In this document: positions 16,522 to 25,306 of the stretch, piece by piece
How positions within the stretch are numbered: position 1 is the first letter of the stretch
Layout of the letters: the number at the start of each line of letters is the position of its first letter
Assembly: GCA_964637835.1 (NCBI GenBank)
Contig: CAZWYF010000018.1
Coordinates: 4,656-68,655, forward strand
Direction: 5' to 3'
DNA from: Glo-17 sp964637835
GTDB lineage: Bacteria; Krumholzibacteriota; Krumholzibacteriia; LZORAL124-64-63
Length of the DNA: 64,000 nucleotides
The notes under the pieces: model-generated
The model's database searches: none
Told to the model about the DNA's origin: nothing
What the model saw: the letters and a program-made list of their open reading frames with translations, nothing else
Made by a program: the position numbers and the translations under genes

Positions 16522-17331
16522 TCAGCGCTCGTAGTACTCGAGCGCGGCGTCCATGTGGTCGCGGAGGTTCTGGATGCGCGTCTCGTTGGCGGGGTGGGTG
16601 CTGAGGAACTCCGGCGGCGCCTGGCCGCCCGCCTCGCTCATGCGCCGCCAGAAGTCCGGCGCCTCGCGCGGATCGTAGCCGGCCATGGCCATGAAGATCA
16701 GGCCCATCTGGTCGGCCTCGCTCTCGTGCAGGCGGCTGTACGGCAACAGCGCGCCGTACTGGGCCCCCACCGCGAAGGCCGTCATCCACAGCTCGCGCGT
16801 CTGGGCGGGCTTGCTCTCCAGCGCCTCGCTGAGCGCCATGCCGCCGAGCTGGGTGACCAGCCCCTGGCTCATGCGCTCGCCGCCGTGGCCGGCCACGGCG
16901 TGAGCCACCTCGTGCCCCATCACCACGGCCACCCCGGCCTCGTCCTGGCAGATGGGCAGGATGCCGGTGTAGAAGGCCACCTTGCCGCCGGGCATGGCCC
17001 AGGCGTTGATCTGGTCGTCGTCGATGAGGTGGAATTCCCAGGCGTAGCCCTCGAGCTGGTCCTCCATGTCGTTCTGCCGGAAGAACCGCTCCACCGCCCC
17101 GGCGATGTTCTCGCCCACCCGCTGGATGAGCGCCACCTTCTCGGGGTCGTCGCTCAGCCGGCTCTGCTCGAGCACCTGCTCGTACTGGGCGAAGCTGGTG
17201 TTCAGGAGCTGGGAATCGGGGATCAGGCTGAGCTGCTTGCGGCCGGTGATGGGCACGGTGGCGCAGGCCGCCACCAGCACGGCGGCCGCCAGCAGGCCGA
17301 GGAGCGCAGAGCGGGTATCCAGGCGCGGCAT
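16522..17331 (-). CDS. M48 family metalloprotease lipoprotein
   Basis: 269 aa. Lipobox LVAAC with the lipidated Cys at ~23 predicts anchoring to a membrane facing the periplasm. The zinc protease motif HEVAHAVAGH is followed by the third ligand in LHESEADQMG, as in LoiP/BepA-like M48 proteases that survey outer-membrane proteins. STHPANETRI near the C-terminus is also family-typical. ATG 17331 has GGAGG 8 bases upstream. It lies upstream of bfr on the same strand, but bfr has its own promoter-like sequence. Confidence 0.88.
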   Translation of the reverse strand: MPRLDTRSALLGLLAAAVLVAACATVPITGRKQLSLIPDSQLLNTSFAQYEQVLEQSRLSDDPEKVALIQRVGENIAGAVERFFRQNDMEDQLEGYAWEFHLIDDDQINAWAMPGGKVAFYTGILPICQDEAGVAVVMGHEVAHAVAGHGGERMSQGLVTQLGGMALSEALESKPAQTRELWMTAFAVGAQYGALLPYSRLHESEADQMGLIFMAMAGYDPREAPDFWRRMSEAGGQAPPEFLSTHPANETRIQNLRDHMDAALEYYER

Positions 17332-17435
17332 CCAGGGGACCTCCGGCAGAAGAAACACCAGGGCGACGACCTCTCTCCAGCAGCATACCCCAGGGCCCGG
17401 CCGGCGGCTAGCGGCGACGGGTCCCGGCCAGACCC

Positions 17436-18284
17436 TCAGGTATCCTGACCGGGCACGCTCTCGCGGCCCAGCCGCCGCGCCAGCCGCGCCTCGACCTCCG
17501 CGGCGCTGGCCTCGATGGGCTTGTTGGTCACATCCACCGTTGCCACCCGCAGCCGCCGGTAGTGGGCCCGGGCGGTCTCCATCTCGTGGTAGACCCGCGC
17601 CGGATCGGTGTAGAGGCCGGGCAGGGTGCCCAGGCCGCTCTGCCGGTGCGCCCGGTAGCTGACCAGCAGATCGGTGCGGATCACCAGCCCGATCAGCCGG
17701 CGGTGGTCGCAGAGGATCAGCTCCCGCGGCGGATCGATGCCCGCGACCAGCGGCACGTTGGCCGCCTTCCAGCCCTGCATGGCCAGGTACATGCTCAGCG
17801 GGGTCTTGCCCGTGCGCGAGGGGCCGAGCAGCACCACGTCCGCCTCGCAGATGGTCCCGGGGTTCTGGCCGTCGTCGTGCTTGATGGCGTAGTCGATGGC
17901 CTCGACGCGCTCGAAGTACTCGCGGTGCAGGCGCCGGAACAGCCCGGGCCGGAACCGGCTCGGCGCGCCGAACTCCGCCTCCAGCACGCCGAGCAGATCC
18001 CCCACCAGATCGATGGCGGGGATGCCGGCCTCGCGGCATCGCGCTTCCAGGAGGGCGCGGAGCTCGGCGTCCAGGATGGTGTACACCACCATGAGCGCAC
18101 CGGTGGCCCGGGCCAGACTCACGGCCGACTCCACGTCCTCCGGCGCGCGGATGCCCGGCTGCTTGAGGATGGGCGCGGCGGGGTCGCCGAACTGGACCAG
18201 CATCGAGCGCACCAGCTGCTCGGCGCTGCTACCGGTGCCGTCGCTGACGGCCACCACGGGCAGCGAACGCTCGGCGTCGTTCAT
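17436..18284 (-). CDS. PPDK/PEP-synthase regulatory protein (kinase-pyrophosphorylase)
   Basis: 282 aa, the usual size of the DUF299 family. VAVSDGTGSSAEQLVRSML at the N-terminus and the P-loop GPSRTGKT (residues 154-161) are diagnostic, with NVPLVAGIDPP following. These enzymes inactivate pyruvate phosphate dikinase or PEP synthase by ADP-dependent threonine phosphorylation and reactivate them by phosphorolysis, setting the PEP/pyruvate balance. Which target applies cannot be told here because neither is in the window. GGGAGG precedes ATG 18284, which overlaps the HD-protein stop by one base, so the two are co-translated. Confidence 0.9.
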   Translation of the reverse strand: MNDAERSLPVVAVSDGTGSSAEQLVRSMLVQFGDPAAPILKQPGIRAPEDVESAVSLARATGALMVVYTILDAELRALLEARCREAGIPAIDLVGDLLGVLEAEFGAPSRFRPGLFRRLHREYFERVEAIDYAIKHDDGQNPGTICEADVVLLGPSRTGKTPLSMYLAMQGWKAANVPLVAGIDPPRELILCDHRRLIGLVIRTDLLVSYRAHRQSGLGTLPGLYTDPARVYHEMETARAHYRRLRVATVDVTNKPIEASAAEVEARLARRLGRESVPGQDT

Positions 18285-18814
18285 CAGCCACCTCCCCTGC
18301 CATCCAGCGCCGGCCGCCAGGTCTGCGCCACGAACGGCGGCTCGAAACCCGTGCGCGCCCGCTCGTTGGCCCAGTCGCGGATGGCCGCCTCGCGCGCCGC
18401 GGCCGTGGCCAGGCGGCGCGGGTCGGGCGTGATGAAGCAGCGCAGCAGGTCCAGGCGATCGGCGTCCCAGCAGGTCTGCACCGTGGGATGCGCGCGGCGG
18501 CGCCCGTCGGTGTGGGTGTCGCAGGCCTCCACCAGGTGGGCGAAGGCGAGGTCGTCCAGCTCGAAGAGCCGACCGCGCAGCCGCGTCGCCAGCCGGGCGC
18601 CCCGGCGGCCGTGGCCAGGATCGTGCCCCTCGTTCTGTCGGCGCGCGTCGTGGAGGATCGCGAACAGCTCCACCACGCGCGGATCGGCTCCCGTGGCGTC
18701 CGCCAGGCGACGGCCGTTCTCCAGGACCCGCGCCCAGTGGGCCAGGCCATGGACGCCGTCCAGCGGCAGCAAGTAGCCGTCGGCGATGGCGCGCAGCAGT
18801 TCCGGTGTGATCAC
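18284..18814 (-). CDS. HD-domain protein
   Basis: 176 aa from GTG 18814, chosen because GGGAG lies 7 bases upstream; a longer frame adds unlikely Arg/Pro-rich residues. The metal site is visible as HGLAHWARV (residues 22-30), ILHDARRQNEGHDPGHG (HD at 55-56) and a later VEACDTHTDG. The protein is likely a small metal-dependent phosphohydrolase acting on nucleotides or phosphoesters. It is first in a transcript with the PPDK/PEP-synthase regulator and divergent from ovoA, with 148 bases between starts. No substrate can be named. Confidence 0.75.
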   Translation of the reverse strand: MITPELLRAIADGYLLPLDGVHGLAHWARVLENGRRLADATGADPRVVELFAILHDARRQNEGHDPGHGRRGARLATRLRGRLFELDDLAFAHLVEACDTHTDGRRRAHPTVQTCWDADRLDLLRCFITPDPRRLATAAAREAAIRDWANERARTGFEPPFVAQTWRPALDGRGGG

Positions 18815-18962
18815 GAGCGACTCCCGGGGCGGTGGTCCTGCCGCCAATCTACCACGGACCCCGCCATCCGGTCGACCGGCCGGCGAATCCGCGAGACCGA
18901 TACTAGCATGTCGCGGGATCGAGGACCGCCACCGCACCTCAGCCGACACGAGAGGGACCATC

Positions 18963-21089
18963 ATGTCGCTGACCCCCACGCCGGCGCGCACGCCGGTCCT
19001 GGACACCGGCGCCCCCGAGGCCAAGCGCGAGGAGATCCGGCGCTACTTCCACGACACCTACGACGTCGACGAGAAGCTCTTCGAGGTGCTGGCCGCGGAC
19101 GAGGCCTATTACCGCCGCGCCGACCCCCTGCGCCACCCGCTGATCTTCTATCTCGGCCACACCGCCTGCTTCTACATCAACAAGCTGGTGCTGGCCAGGC
19201 ACGTCACCGAGCGCGTCGATCCCCGCTTCGAGTCCATGTTCGCCATCGGCGTCGACGAGATGAGCTGGGACGACCTCGACGAGCAGAACTACGACTGGCC
19301 GCCGGTGGCCGCGGTCTGGCAGTACCGGCGCCAGGTGCGCGCGGTGGTGGACCAGGCCATCAGCGACCTGCCGCTCTCGCTGCCCATCACCTGGGACTCG
19401 CCCTTCTGGGTGATCCTCATGGGCATCGAGCACGAGCGCATCCACCTGGAGACCAGCTCGGTGCTCATCCGCCAGCTGCCCACCGAGCTGCTGCGCGACC
19501 ACCCCGACTGGCCGGTGTGCGATCGCCGGGGCCCGGCGCCGCAGAACAGCCTGCTCGCGGTGCCGGGCGGGCGCGTCGCCCTGGGCAAGCCCCGCGACCA
19601 TGGTCTCTACGGCTGGGACAACGAGTACGGCCGGCTCACCCAGGACGTCCCCGCCTTCCAGGCCGCGAAGTACCTCGCCACCAACGGCGAGTTCAAGCAG
19701 TTCATCGACGCCGCCGGCTACCGCACCGAGCGCTTCTGGACCGAGGAGGGCTGGGCCTGGCGGCAGTACGAGCAGGCCGAGCATCCCCGCTTCTGGGTGC
19801 CCGATGGCCAGGACGGCTACCGGCTGCGCTGCCTGACCCGCGAGATCCCCATGCCCTGGGACTGGCCCGTCGAGGTGAACTACCTCGAGGCCAAGGCCTT
19901 CTGCAACTGGAAGGCCGAGGCCTCCGGCCAGCCCGTGCGCCTGCCCACCGAGGAGGAATGGTACCGCCTGCTGGACCACACCGGCCTGCCCGACCAGCCC
20001 GACTGGGACCGCGACCCCGGCAACATCAACCTCGCGGAGTGGGCCTCCTCCTGCCCGGTCACCGACCACGAGCAGGGCCAGGGCTTCCACGACGTCATGG
20101 GCAACGTCTGGCAGCACACCGAGACGCCCATCACCGGCTTCCCGGGCTTCGCGGTGCATCCGCTGTACGACGACTTCTCCACGCCCACGTTCGACACCAA
20201 GCACAACCTCATCAAGGGCGGCTCGTGGATCTCCACCGGCAACGAGGCCACCCGCGACAGCCGCTACTCCTTCCGCCGGCACTTCTACCAGCACGCCGGC
20301 TTCCGGTACATCGTCACCGAGGCGCCGGTGCAGGTCCGCGAGGAGATCTACGAGACCGACGCCCTGGTGGCCCAGTACTGCGAGTTCCACTACGGGCCCG
20401 AGCACCTCGGCGTCCGCAACTTCCCGCGGCGACTGGCGGACGTCTGTCGCGAGCTGGCGGCGGAGCACGCCACGCCCACGGGCCGGGCCCTGGATCTGGG
20501 CTGCGCCACCGGCCGCGCCACCTTCGAGCTGGCCCGCACCTTCGACCACGTCACGGGCATCGACTTCTCCGCCCGCTTCATCCGCGTGGGGCACGAGCTG
20601 CAGCGGACCGGCCGCACGCGCTGGGCGGTGCCGGACGAGGGCGAGCTGATGAGCTACCGCGAGGTGGACCTGGCGGATCTGGACCTGGATGAGGTGCGCG
20701 ACCGGGTGGAGTTCTGGCAGGGCGACGCCCACAACCTCAAGCCGCAGTTCACCGGCTATCATCTGATCCTGGCCGCCAACCTGGTCGACCGGCTGTACGA
20801 GCCCCGCAAGTGGCTCGACCGGATCCACGAGCGCCTCGAACCCGGGGGCCTGCTGGTGATCACCTCGCCCTACACCTGGCTCGAGGAGTTCACCCCGCGG
20901 GACAAGTGGCTGGGCGGCATCAAGGTGGACGGCGAGAACGTCACCACCCTCGATGGCCTGCAGGCGGCGCTCGAGCCCCACTTCACCGCCGTGGGCGACC
21001 CCCGCGACGTGGAGTTCGTGATCCGCGAGACCGCCCGCAAGTTCCAGCACACGGTGGCCCAGCTGACGGTCTGGCGGCGGCGGGACTGA
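18963..21089 (+). CDS. ovoA: 5-histidylcysteine sulfoxide synthase / mercaptohistidine N-methyltransferase (ovothiol synthase)
   Basis: 708 aa in the full three-domain OvoA layout. The N-terminal DinB-like domain carries H66 (YLGHTACFY) and HERIHLE at 157-163, matching the three-histidine iron site (HX3HXE). A formylglycine-enzyme-like lectin fold occupies roughly residues 190-430 (RLPTEEEWYRLL, MGNVWQHTET, SRYSFRRHF). The C-terminal methyltransferase (about 480-708) starts at LDLGCATGRATFELA. OvoA joins cysteine to histidine C5 using O2 and iron, and the methyltransferase domain completes ovothiol A after C-S cleavage. The cleaving PLP enzyme OvoB is not nearby. A terminator follows at 21130. 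EgtB-like ergothioneine synthases lack this methyltransferase, so OvoA is preferred. Confidence 0.92.
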   Translation: MSLTPTPARTPVLDTGAPEAKREEIRRYFHDTYDVDEKLFEVLAADEAYYRRADPLRHPLIFYLGHTACFYINKLVLARHVTERVDPRFESMFAIGVDEMSWDDLDEQNYDWPPVAAVWQYRRQVRAVVDQAISDLPLSLPITWDSPFWVILMGIEHERIHLETSSVLIRQLPTELLRDHPDWPVCDRRGPAPQNSLLAVPGGRVALGKPRDHGLYGWDNEYGRLTQDVPAFQAAKYLATNGEFKQFIDAAGYRTERFWTEEGWAWRQYEQAEHPRFWVPDGQDGYRLRCLTREIPMPWDWPVEVNYLEAKAFCNWKAEASGQPVRLPTEEEWYRLLDHTGLPDQPDWDRDPGNINLAEWASSCPVTDHEQGQGFHDVMGNVWQHTETPITGFPGFAVHPLYDDFSTPTFDTKHNLIKGGSWISTGNEATRDSRYSFRRHFYQHAGFRYIVTEAPVQVREEIYETDALVAQYCEFHYGPEHLGVRNFPRRLADVCRELAAEHATPTGRALDLGCATGRATFELARTFDHVTGIDFSARFIRVGHELQRTGRTRWAVPDEGELMSYREVDLADLDLDEVRDRVEFWQGDAHNLKPQFTGYHLILAANLVDRLYEPRKWLDRIHERLEPGGLLVITSPYTWLEEFTPRDKWLGGIKVDGENVTTLDGLQAALEPHFTAVGDPRDVEFVIRETARKFQHTVAQLTVWRRRD

Positions 21090-21129
21090 TGCCGATCGCG
21101 CCGGCCCTGCTGCGAGCCGACGCCCCGGT

Positions 21130-21172
21130 GCCCGGTGGTCGTCTCCTCCGACCACCGGGCGGCGCCGTTTTC
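21130..21172 (+). terminator. Strong terminator after ovoA
   Basis: A 12-bp perfect stem GCCCGGTGGTCG / CGACCACCGGGC (21130-21141 with 21149-21160), loop TCTCCTC, then GGCGCCGTTTT. Confidence 0.8.
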
Positions 21173-21180
21173 CGTGCAAT

Positions 21181-21202
21181 TTTTCCACCCAGGTGGTAAA
21201 AT
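21181..21202 (+). promoter_or_regulatory. Dyad overlapping a putative -10 box
   Basis: TTTTCCACC-CA-GGTGGTAAAA is a near-perfect inverted repeat, with TAAAAT at 21197-21202 as candidate -10. The -35 is weak. It looks like an operator-promoter for the propeller protein at 21255. Confidence 0.45.
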
Positions 21203-21254
21203 CACACGCGAATCCGCGGCGTAACCAGGAATCGATGTCCAGGGGAGAGATCTC

Positions 21255-23117
21255 GTGCTCGAACGGTCCCGGATGACGGCCCACGGCCCCATGGACGGCG
21301 CGTGTCCCGCTCTCGGGCGTGGCCAGCGATGGCCGGGCCGCGCCACCGGCCGCAGCCTGCTCGTCGGTCTGCTGCTCGTCGCCCTGCTCGCCGCGCCAGC
21401 GCCGGCCGCCCTGGAGATCGACTTCGAGCAGCCCTACTACCACCACCCCGGCGAGCAGGTCTGGGACAGCTCCCTGATCCATGACGGCGAGCGGTTCCAC
21501 CTCTTCTACCACTCGATCCCGCTGAGCCAGCCCCATCCGTCCGCGGCCCATCACATCTGGCGCACGACCAGCAGCGACCTCATCGCCTGGAGCGAGCCGC
21601 AGGTGGTCCTCTCGGTCTCCGATCACCCCTTCGAGCGCGAGGCCGTCTGGGCGCCGGACGTGGTCCGCGATCCCGACAGCGACCGGTGGTGGATGGCGTA
21701 TACCGGCGTGGACACCCTCATGAACCAGCGGATCGGCATCGCCTGGTCGGAGGATCTGACCACCTGGCACAAGCTGCCGGAGAATCCGGTGGTGGCGCCC
21801 GACCCGACCCGCTTCGCCTACGATCCGGCGGGCGGCTGGGCCGACTGCCGGGATCCCTTCCTCTACCGCGACGACACCGGCTGGCACCTGTTGACCACCG
21901 TGCGCGTGAACCAGGACGTGCCGTGGCAGGGCGCCGTGGGCCGGACCTCCTCCACCGACCTCGTGCAGTGGAGCCCGCTGGACGTCTGGCTGGTCAACGA
22001 CGGCAGCGACCCCAACAACATCCTCGAGAGCACCGGTTACATCGCGCGCGGGTCCACGCACCACCTGTTCTTCCACGAGCAGGACGTCCACGGCATCAAG
22101 CACATGTCCACCACCGATCCTGCGAACTGGACCTTCGCCAACGCGGCCTGGATCGCCCTGGGCATCGCGCCGGCGGTCACCTCGGTGGACGACGGCCAGA
22201 CCCACCACATCGTGCGCATCGGCCACTTCCAGGACAATTCCCAGGGCGGCGTGGCCTTCGTCGCCCACGTCGACACGCTGGAGTTCGTGCCCGGCGATCC
22301 CCATCCCCAGCCCCAGGGCCGTCAGCCCCTCTCGCGCTGGTTCGCCGCCTGGAACGGCCAGGGCACGGCGGCCGCCCCCACCTACGGCGACAACCAGTTG
22401 CGCCGCGGCCTGCCCCCCGTCGGCCTGGAGGGCAATGGCTACTACAGCTCCGCGGAGTTCTTCCAGGGGCCGCTGGGCGGGGGCGTCCCCGGCCACACCC
22501 TGGGCAACGTGGCGACCGCCTGGCTCTTCACGCCGTCGTTCACCATCAGCGAGCCGTGGATCACCCTGCTGGTGGGCGGCACGCAGGATCCCGAGGACTG
22601 CTACGTGGGCCTGTTCGACGCGGCCACCGACTCCCTGCTGCGCCGCGAGAGCGGCGAGGACCAGACCACCCTGACGCGACGCTGGTGGGACGTGGCCGAC
22701 CTCGTCGGCCGCGAGGTCTACCTGCGCATCGAGGACAGCAGCCTGTCGGGCCAGATCATGGTGGACGACATCCGCGAGACGGCCACCGGCGCGACCACCG
22801 GCGTGGCGGCCGGGCCGGGCGCGACGGGATCCACCGCCGTGCTGGTCGACCGGGGCGCCGGCCCCAATCCCGCCAATCCCGGCACCACGCTGCGCTGCGA
22901 ACTGGCGCACCCGGCGCCGCTGCGCGTGCGGATCTTCGACCTGCGAGGTCGTCGGATCTGGGACTCCGGGGTGCAGGCGGGCGTGGCCGGACCCAACCAC
23001 GTGACCTGGAACGGCATTCGCGACGACGGCCGCCTGGCGCCGGGCGGGATCTACCTCTACCGCTGGGAAGTGGCGGGGCAGACCGTCCGCGGCGGCAAGT
23101 TCGCCCTGGTGCCCTGA
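21255..23117 (+). CDS. Secreted five-bladed beta-propeller glycosidase-like protein (GH43/GH32 clan type) with FlgD-like tail
   Basis: 620 aa from GTG 21255, with AGGGGAGA upstream; ATGs at 21273 and 21291 are alternatives. A signal peptide ends ...APAPAA. The core (about residues 55-350) shows blades typical of GH43/GH32-type propellers: REAVWAPDVVRDPDSDRWWM, WSEDLTTWHKLPENPV, and GWADCRDPFLYRDD with the RDP motif. A middle region (about 365-510) resembles a carbohydrate-binding sandwich. The last ~80 residues form the FlgD-type domain (GPNPANPGTTLRCEL ... GGKFALVP). It is probably exported and acts on or binds plant or algal glycans. Its own promoter region lies at 21181-21202. Confidence 0.75.
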   Translation: MLERSRMTAHGPMDGACPALGRGQRWPGRATGRSLLVGLLLVALLAAPAPAALEIDFEQPYYHHPGEQVWDSSLIHDGERFHLFYHSIPLSQPHPSAAHHIWRTTSSDLIAWSEPQVVLSVSDHPFEREAVWAPDVVRDPDSDRWWMAYTGVDTLMNQRIGIAWSEDLTTWHKLPENPVVAPDPTRFAYDPAGGWADCRDPFLYRDDTGWHLLTTVRVNQDVPWQGAVGRTSSTDLVQWSPLDVWLVNDGSDPNNILESTGYIARGSTHHLFFHEQDVHGIKHMSTTDPANWTFANAAWIALGIAPAVTSVDDGQTHHIVRIGHFQDNSQGGVAFVAHVDTLEFVPGDPHPQPQGRQPLSRWFAAWNGQGTAAAPTYGDNQLRRGLPPVGLEGNGYYSSAEFFQGPLGGGVPGHTLGNVATAWLFTPSFTISEPWITLLVGGTQDPEDCYVGLFDAATDSLLRRESGEDQTTLTRRWWDVADLVGREVYLRIEDSSLSGQIMVDDIRETATGATTGVAAGPGATGSTAVLVDRGAGPNPANPGTTLRCELAHPAPLRVRIFDLRGRRIWDSGVQAGVAGPNHVTWNGIRDDGRLAPGGIYLYRWEVAGQTVRGGKFALVP

Positions 23118-23244
23118 CCGTGGCGTCAGGCTCCGCCAGAGCAGCACCAGGAAGACGCCCAGGCTCCCCCCCCCAGCCCACGTGAGCCACGGCCCAGACG
23201 CCGTGGCGCAGGACGTGCGAGCCGGGTCGCGTGGTCCGGTCCGG

Positions 23245-23409
23245 TCACGGCGACGACTCCTCGCTGGCGTCGGCATGGACCATGGCCTGGTAGAAGATGC
23301 CCTTGGCCTGGAACACCCCGCCCTGGGGCGTCCAGCCGCGAGCGAGGAGCTCGTTCACCTCGTCCGCGAAGGTCGTGAGATACTCGGCGTAGACCACGGT
23401 GTAGCGCAT
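23245..23409 (-). CDS. Small DUF1737-type protein
   Basis: 54 aa from ATG 23409, with GGGAG 8 bases upstream. The sequence MRYTVVYAEYLTTFADEVNE and GWTPQGGVFQAKG matches the short DUF1737 pattern (YTVV..., NELLxxGWxPQGG, YQAMV). The function is unknown in any organism known to me. A longer frame to 23604 has Pro/Arg-rich residues and would overlap the purE leader. It is convergent with the propeller gene and divergent from purE. Confidence 0.7.
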   Translation of the reverse strand: MRYTVVYAEYLTTFADEVNELLARGWTPQGGVFQAKGIFYQAMVHADASEESSP

Positions 23410-23618
23410 GGACGGACTCCCGGGACGGAAGCGGGGCGGCGAGACGCCGGACGGCCACGGGCCGGACCGGGCCGGACGACCACGGAATCGACAGGCTAAC
23501 CCAATGCCGACCGCCGGTAAACAGCCCGGTGTTGCCGCTCGCCCCGCCAGGCTCGATCTTGTCGCAGGTCCGTCCCCGGAGCCACGGCCTCGAGCCGCCA
23601 GCACGTCAGGAGCCCTTC

Positions 23619-24116
23619 ATGTCCCCGGAGAATCCCGCCCCGCTCGTGGGCCTCATCATGGGCAGCACCTCGGACTGGCCCACCCTGCGCCACGCCGCGG
23701 AATCGCTCGCGCAGTTCCAGGTCCCTCACGAGGCCCGGGTGGTCTCCGCCCACCGCACCCCCGAGGTGATGCGCCGGTACGCCCTGGAGGCGGAGGAGCG
23801 CGGCCTGCGGGTGATCATCGCCGGCGCCGGCGGCGCCGCCCACCTGCCCGGCATGGTGGCCGCCCAGACCACGGTCCCGGTGCTCGGCGTGCCCATCGAG
23901 AGCCGCGTCCTGCGCGGCGTGGACTCCCTGCTGTCCATCGTCCAGATGCCTGCCGGCGTGCCGGTGGGCACGCTGGCCATCGGCGAGGCGGGCGCCCGCA
24001 ACGCGGCCCTGCTCGCCGTCGGCATGCTCGCCACCACGGACGCCGACCTGCGCGCCCGCCTGCGCGAGTTCCGGGCGGCGCAGACGGCGCGGGTGATGGA
24101 GGCGGAGCTGTCGTGA
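23619..24116 (+). CDS. purE: 5-(carboxyamino)imidazole ribonucleotide mutase
   Basis: 165 aa class I PurE. The signatures are GLIMGSTSDWPTLRHAAE near the N-terminus and VVSAHRTPEVM, followed by the Gly-rich AGAGGAAHLPGMVAA. It converts N5-CAIR to CAIR in purine synthesis, following PurK, encoded next. ATG 23619 has AGGAG 7 bases upstream; 30 in-frame residues upstream are not family-like. It overlaps purK by four bases (GTGA). Confidence 0.95.
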   Translation: MSPENPAPLVGLIMGSTSDWPTLRHAAESLAQFQVPHEARVVSAHRTPEVMRRYALEAEERGLRVIIAGAGGAAHLPGMVAAQTTVPVLGVPIESRVLRGVDSLLSIVQMPAGVPVGTLAIGEAGARNAALLAVGMLATTDADLRARLREFRAAQTARVMEAELS

Positions 24117-25261
24117 ACCACGTCATCCAGCCGGGAGCCACCCTGGGCGTCCTGGGCGGCGGCCAGCTCGGCCGCATGTTCACCATGGCCGCCCGCCGCA
24201 TGGGCTACCGCGTCACCGTCTTCGCGCCGCAGGACGACACGCCCGCCGGCCAGATCGCCTTCCGCGAGGTCCGCGCCCCCTATGACGACCTCGACGCCGT
24301 CCGCGCCTTCGCCCGCAACGTGGACGTGGTGACCTTCGAGTTCGAGAACGTGCCCACGGCCACCGCCGAGGCCGCCGCCGAGATGGCGCCGGTGCGGCCG
24401 GCGGGGTCGTTGCTGCACACCACGCAGCAGCGGCGCCGCGAGAAGGAGGCGCTGCGGGCGGCCGGCGTGCCCACCGTACGCTTCGCCTGCGCCGAGACCG
24501 CGGCCGAGCTGGAGCGCGGCGTGGCCGAGGTGGGCTGCCCGGCCATCCTCAAGACCACGGCCTGGGGCTACGACGGCAAGGGACAGTGCCGGGTCCAGCG
24601 TCCCGACCAGGCGACAGCCGCCTGGCGCGACCTGGGCGAGCCGCCGGTGATCATCGAGGCCGTGGCGGTCTTCGAGCGCGAGATCTCCGTGGTGGGCGCC
24701 CGCGGCCTGGATGGCGAGGTGGCCCTCTACGAGCCCATCGCCAACCAGCACGCCAACCACATCCTGGACGTGTCGGTCTGCCCGGCGGGCATCCCGGCGG
24801 CCGTGCGCGACCGCGCCCTGGAGATCACCCGCACCCTGCTGCAGCGCTGGGAGGTGGTCGGCGTGATGTGCGTGGAGATGTTCCTGCTGCCCGGCGGCGA
24901 GCTGCTGGTCAACGAGGTGGCTCCGCGTCCCCACAACTCCGGACACCTGACCATCGACGCCCACGCCTGCAGCCAGTTCGAGCAGCAGGTACGGGCGGTG
25001 TGCGGCCTGCCGCTGGGCGCCACGGCCGCCTTCGCTCCCGCGGCGGCCATGGCCAACCTGCTGGGCGATCTCTGGGCCGCCGGGCCGCCGGACTGGGCGG
25101 CGGCCTGCGCCCTGCCCGCGGTCAAGCTGCACCTCTACGGCAAGACCGACGCACGGCCGGGCCGCAAGATGGGCCACCTGACGGCCCTGGAGAGCGGGCC
25201 CACCGCGGCCGCCCAGGTGGTCCGGGCAGCGCGGGAGGCGGCCACCCGCGGTCACGAGTAA
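24113..25261 (+). CDS. purK: 5-(carboxyamino)imidazole ribonucleotide synthase
   Basis: 382 aa ATP-grasp enzyme. GVLGGGQLGRMFTMAARRMG starts the protein, FEFENVPT and KTTAWGYDGKGQ mark the ATP-grasp fold, and NEVAPRPHNSGHLTIDA is the conserved PurK active-site stretch. It makes N5-CAIR from AIR, bicarbonate and ATP. The GTG start at 24113 overlaps the purE stop, so the products are made in step. Confidence 0.95.
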   Translation: MNHVIQPGATLGVLGGGQLGRMFTMAARRMGYRVTVFAPQDDTPAGQIAFREVRAPYDDLDAVRAFARNVDVVTFEFENVPTATAEAAAEMAPVRPAGSLLHTTQQRRREKEALRAAGVPTVRFACAETAAELERGVAEVGCPAILKTTAWGYDGKGQCRVQRPDQATAAWRDLGEPPVIIEAVAVFEREISVVGARGLDGEVALYEPIANQHANHILDVSVCPAGIPAAVRDRALEITRTLLQRWEVVGVMCVEMFLLPGGELLVNEVAPRPHNSGHLTIDAHACSQFEQQVRAVCGLPLGATAAFAPAAAMANLLGDLWAAGPPDWAAACALPAVKLHLYGKTDARPGRKMGHLTALESGPTAAAQVVRAAREAATRGHE

Positions 25262-25306
25262 GGTGAGCGCCCCGGACCATCCCATCGAACCCGAGGAGGC
25301 CATGCC

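Noticed and set aside
18963..21089. EgtB (ergothioneine synthase) instead of OvoA
   Set aside because: EgtB lacks the C-terminal methyltransferase seen here, and no EgtC/EgtD gene is adjacent.
18939..23276. 1445-codon open frame on the minus strand opposite ovoA and the propeller gene
   Set aside because: In ~70% GC DNA the antisense frames of real genes stay open for long distances. Its translation is low-complexity Gly/Ala/Val/His/Arg sequence with no domain, and the plus strand holds two well-supported genes.
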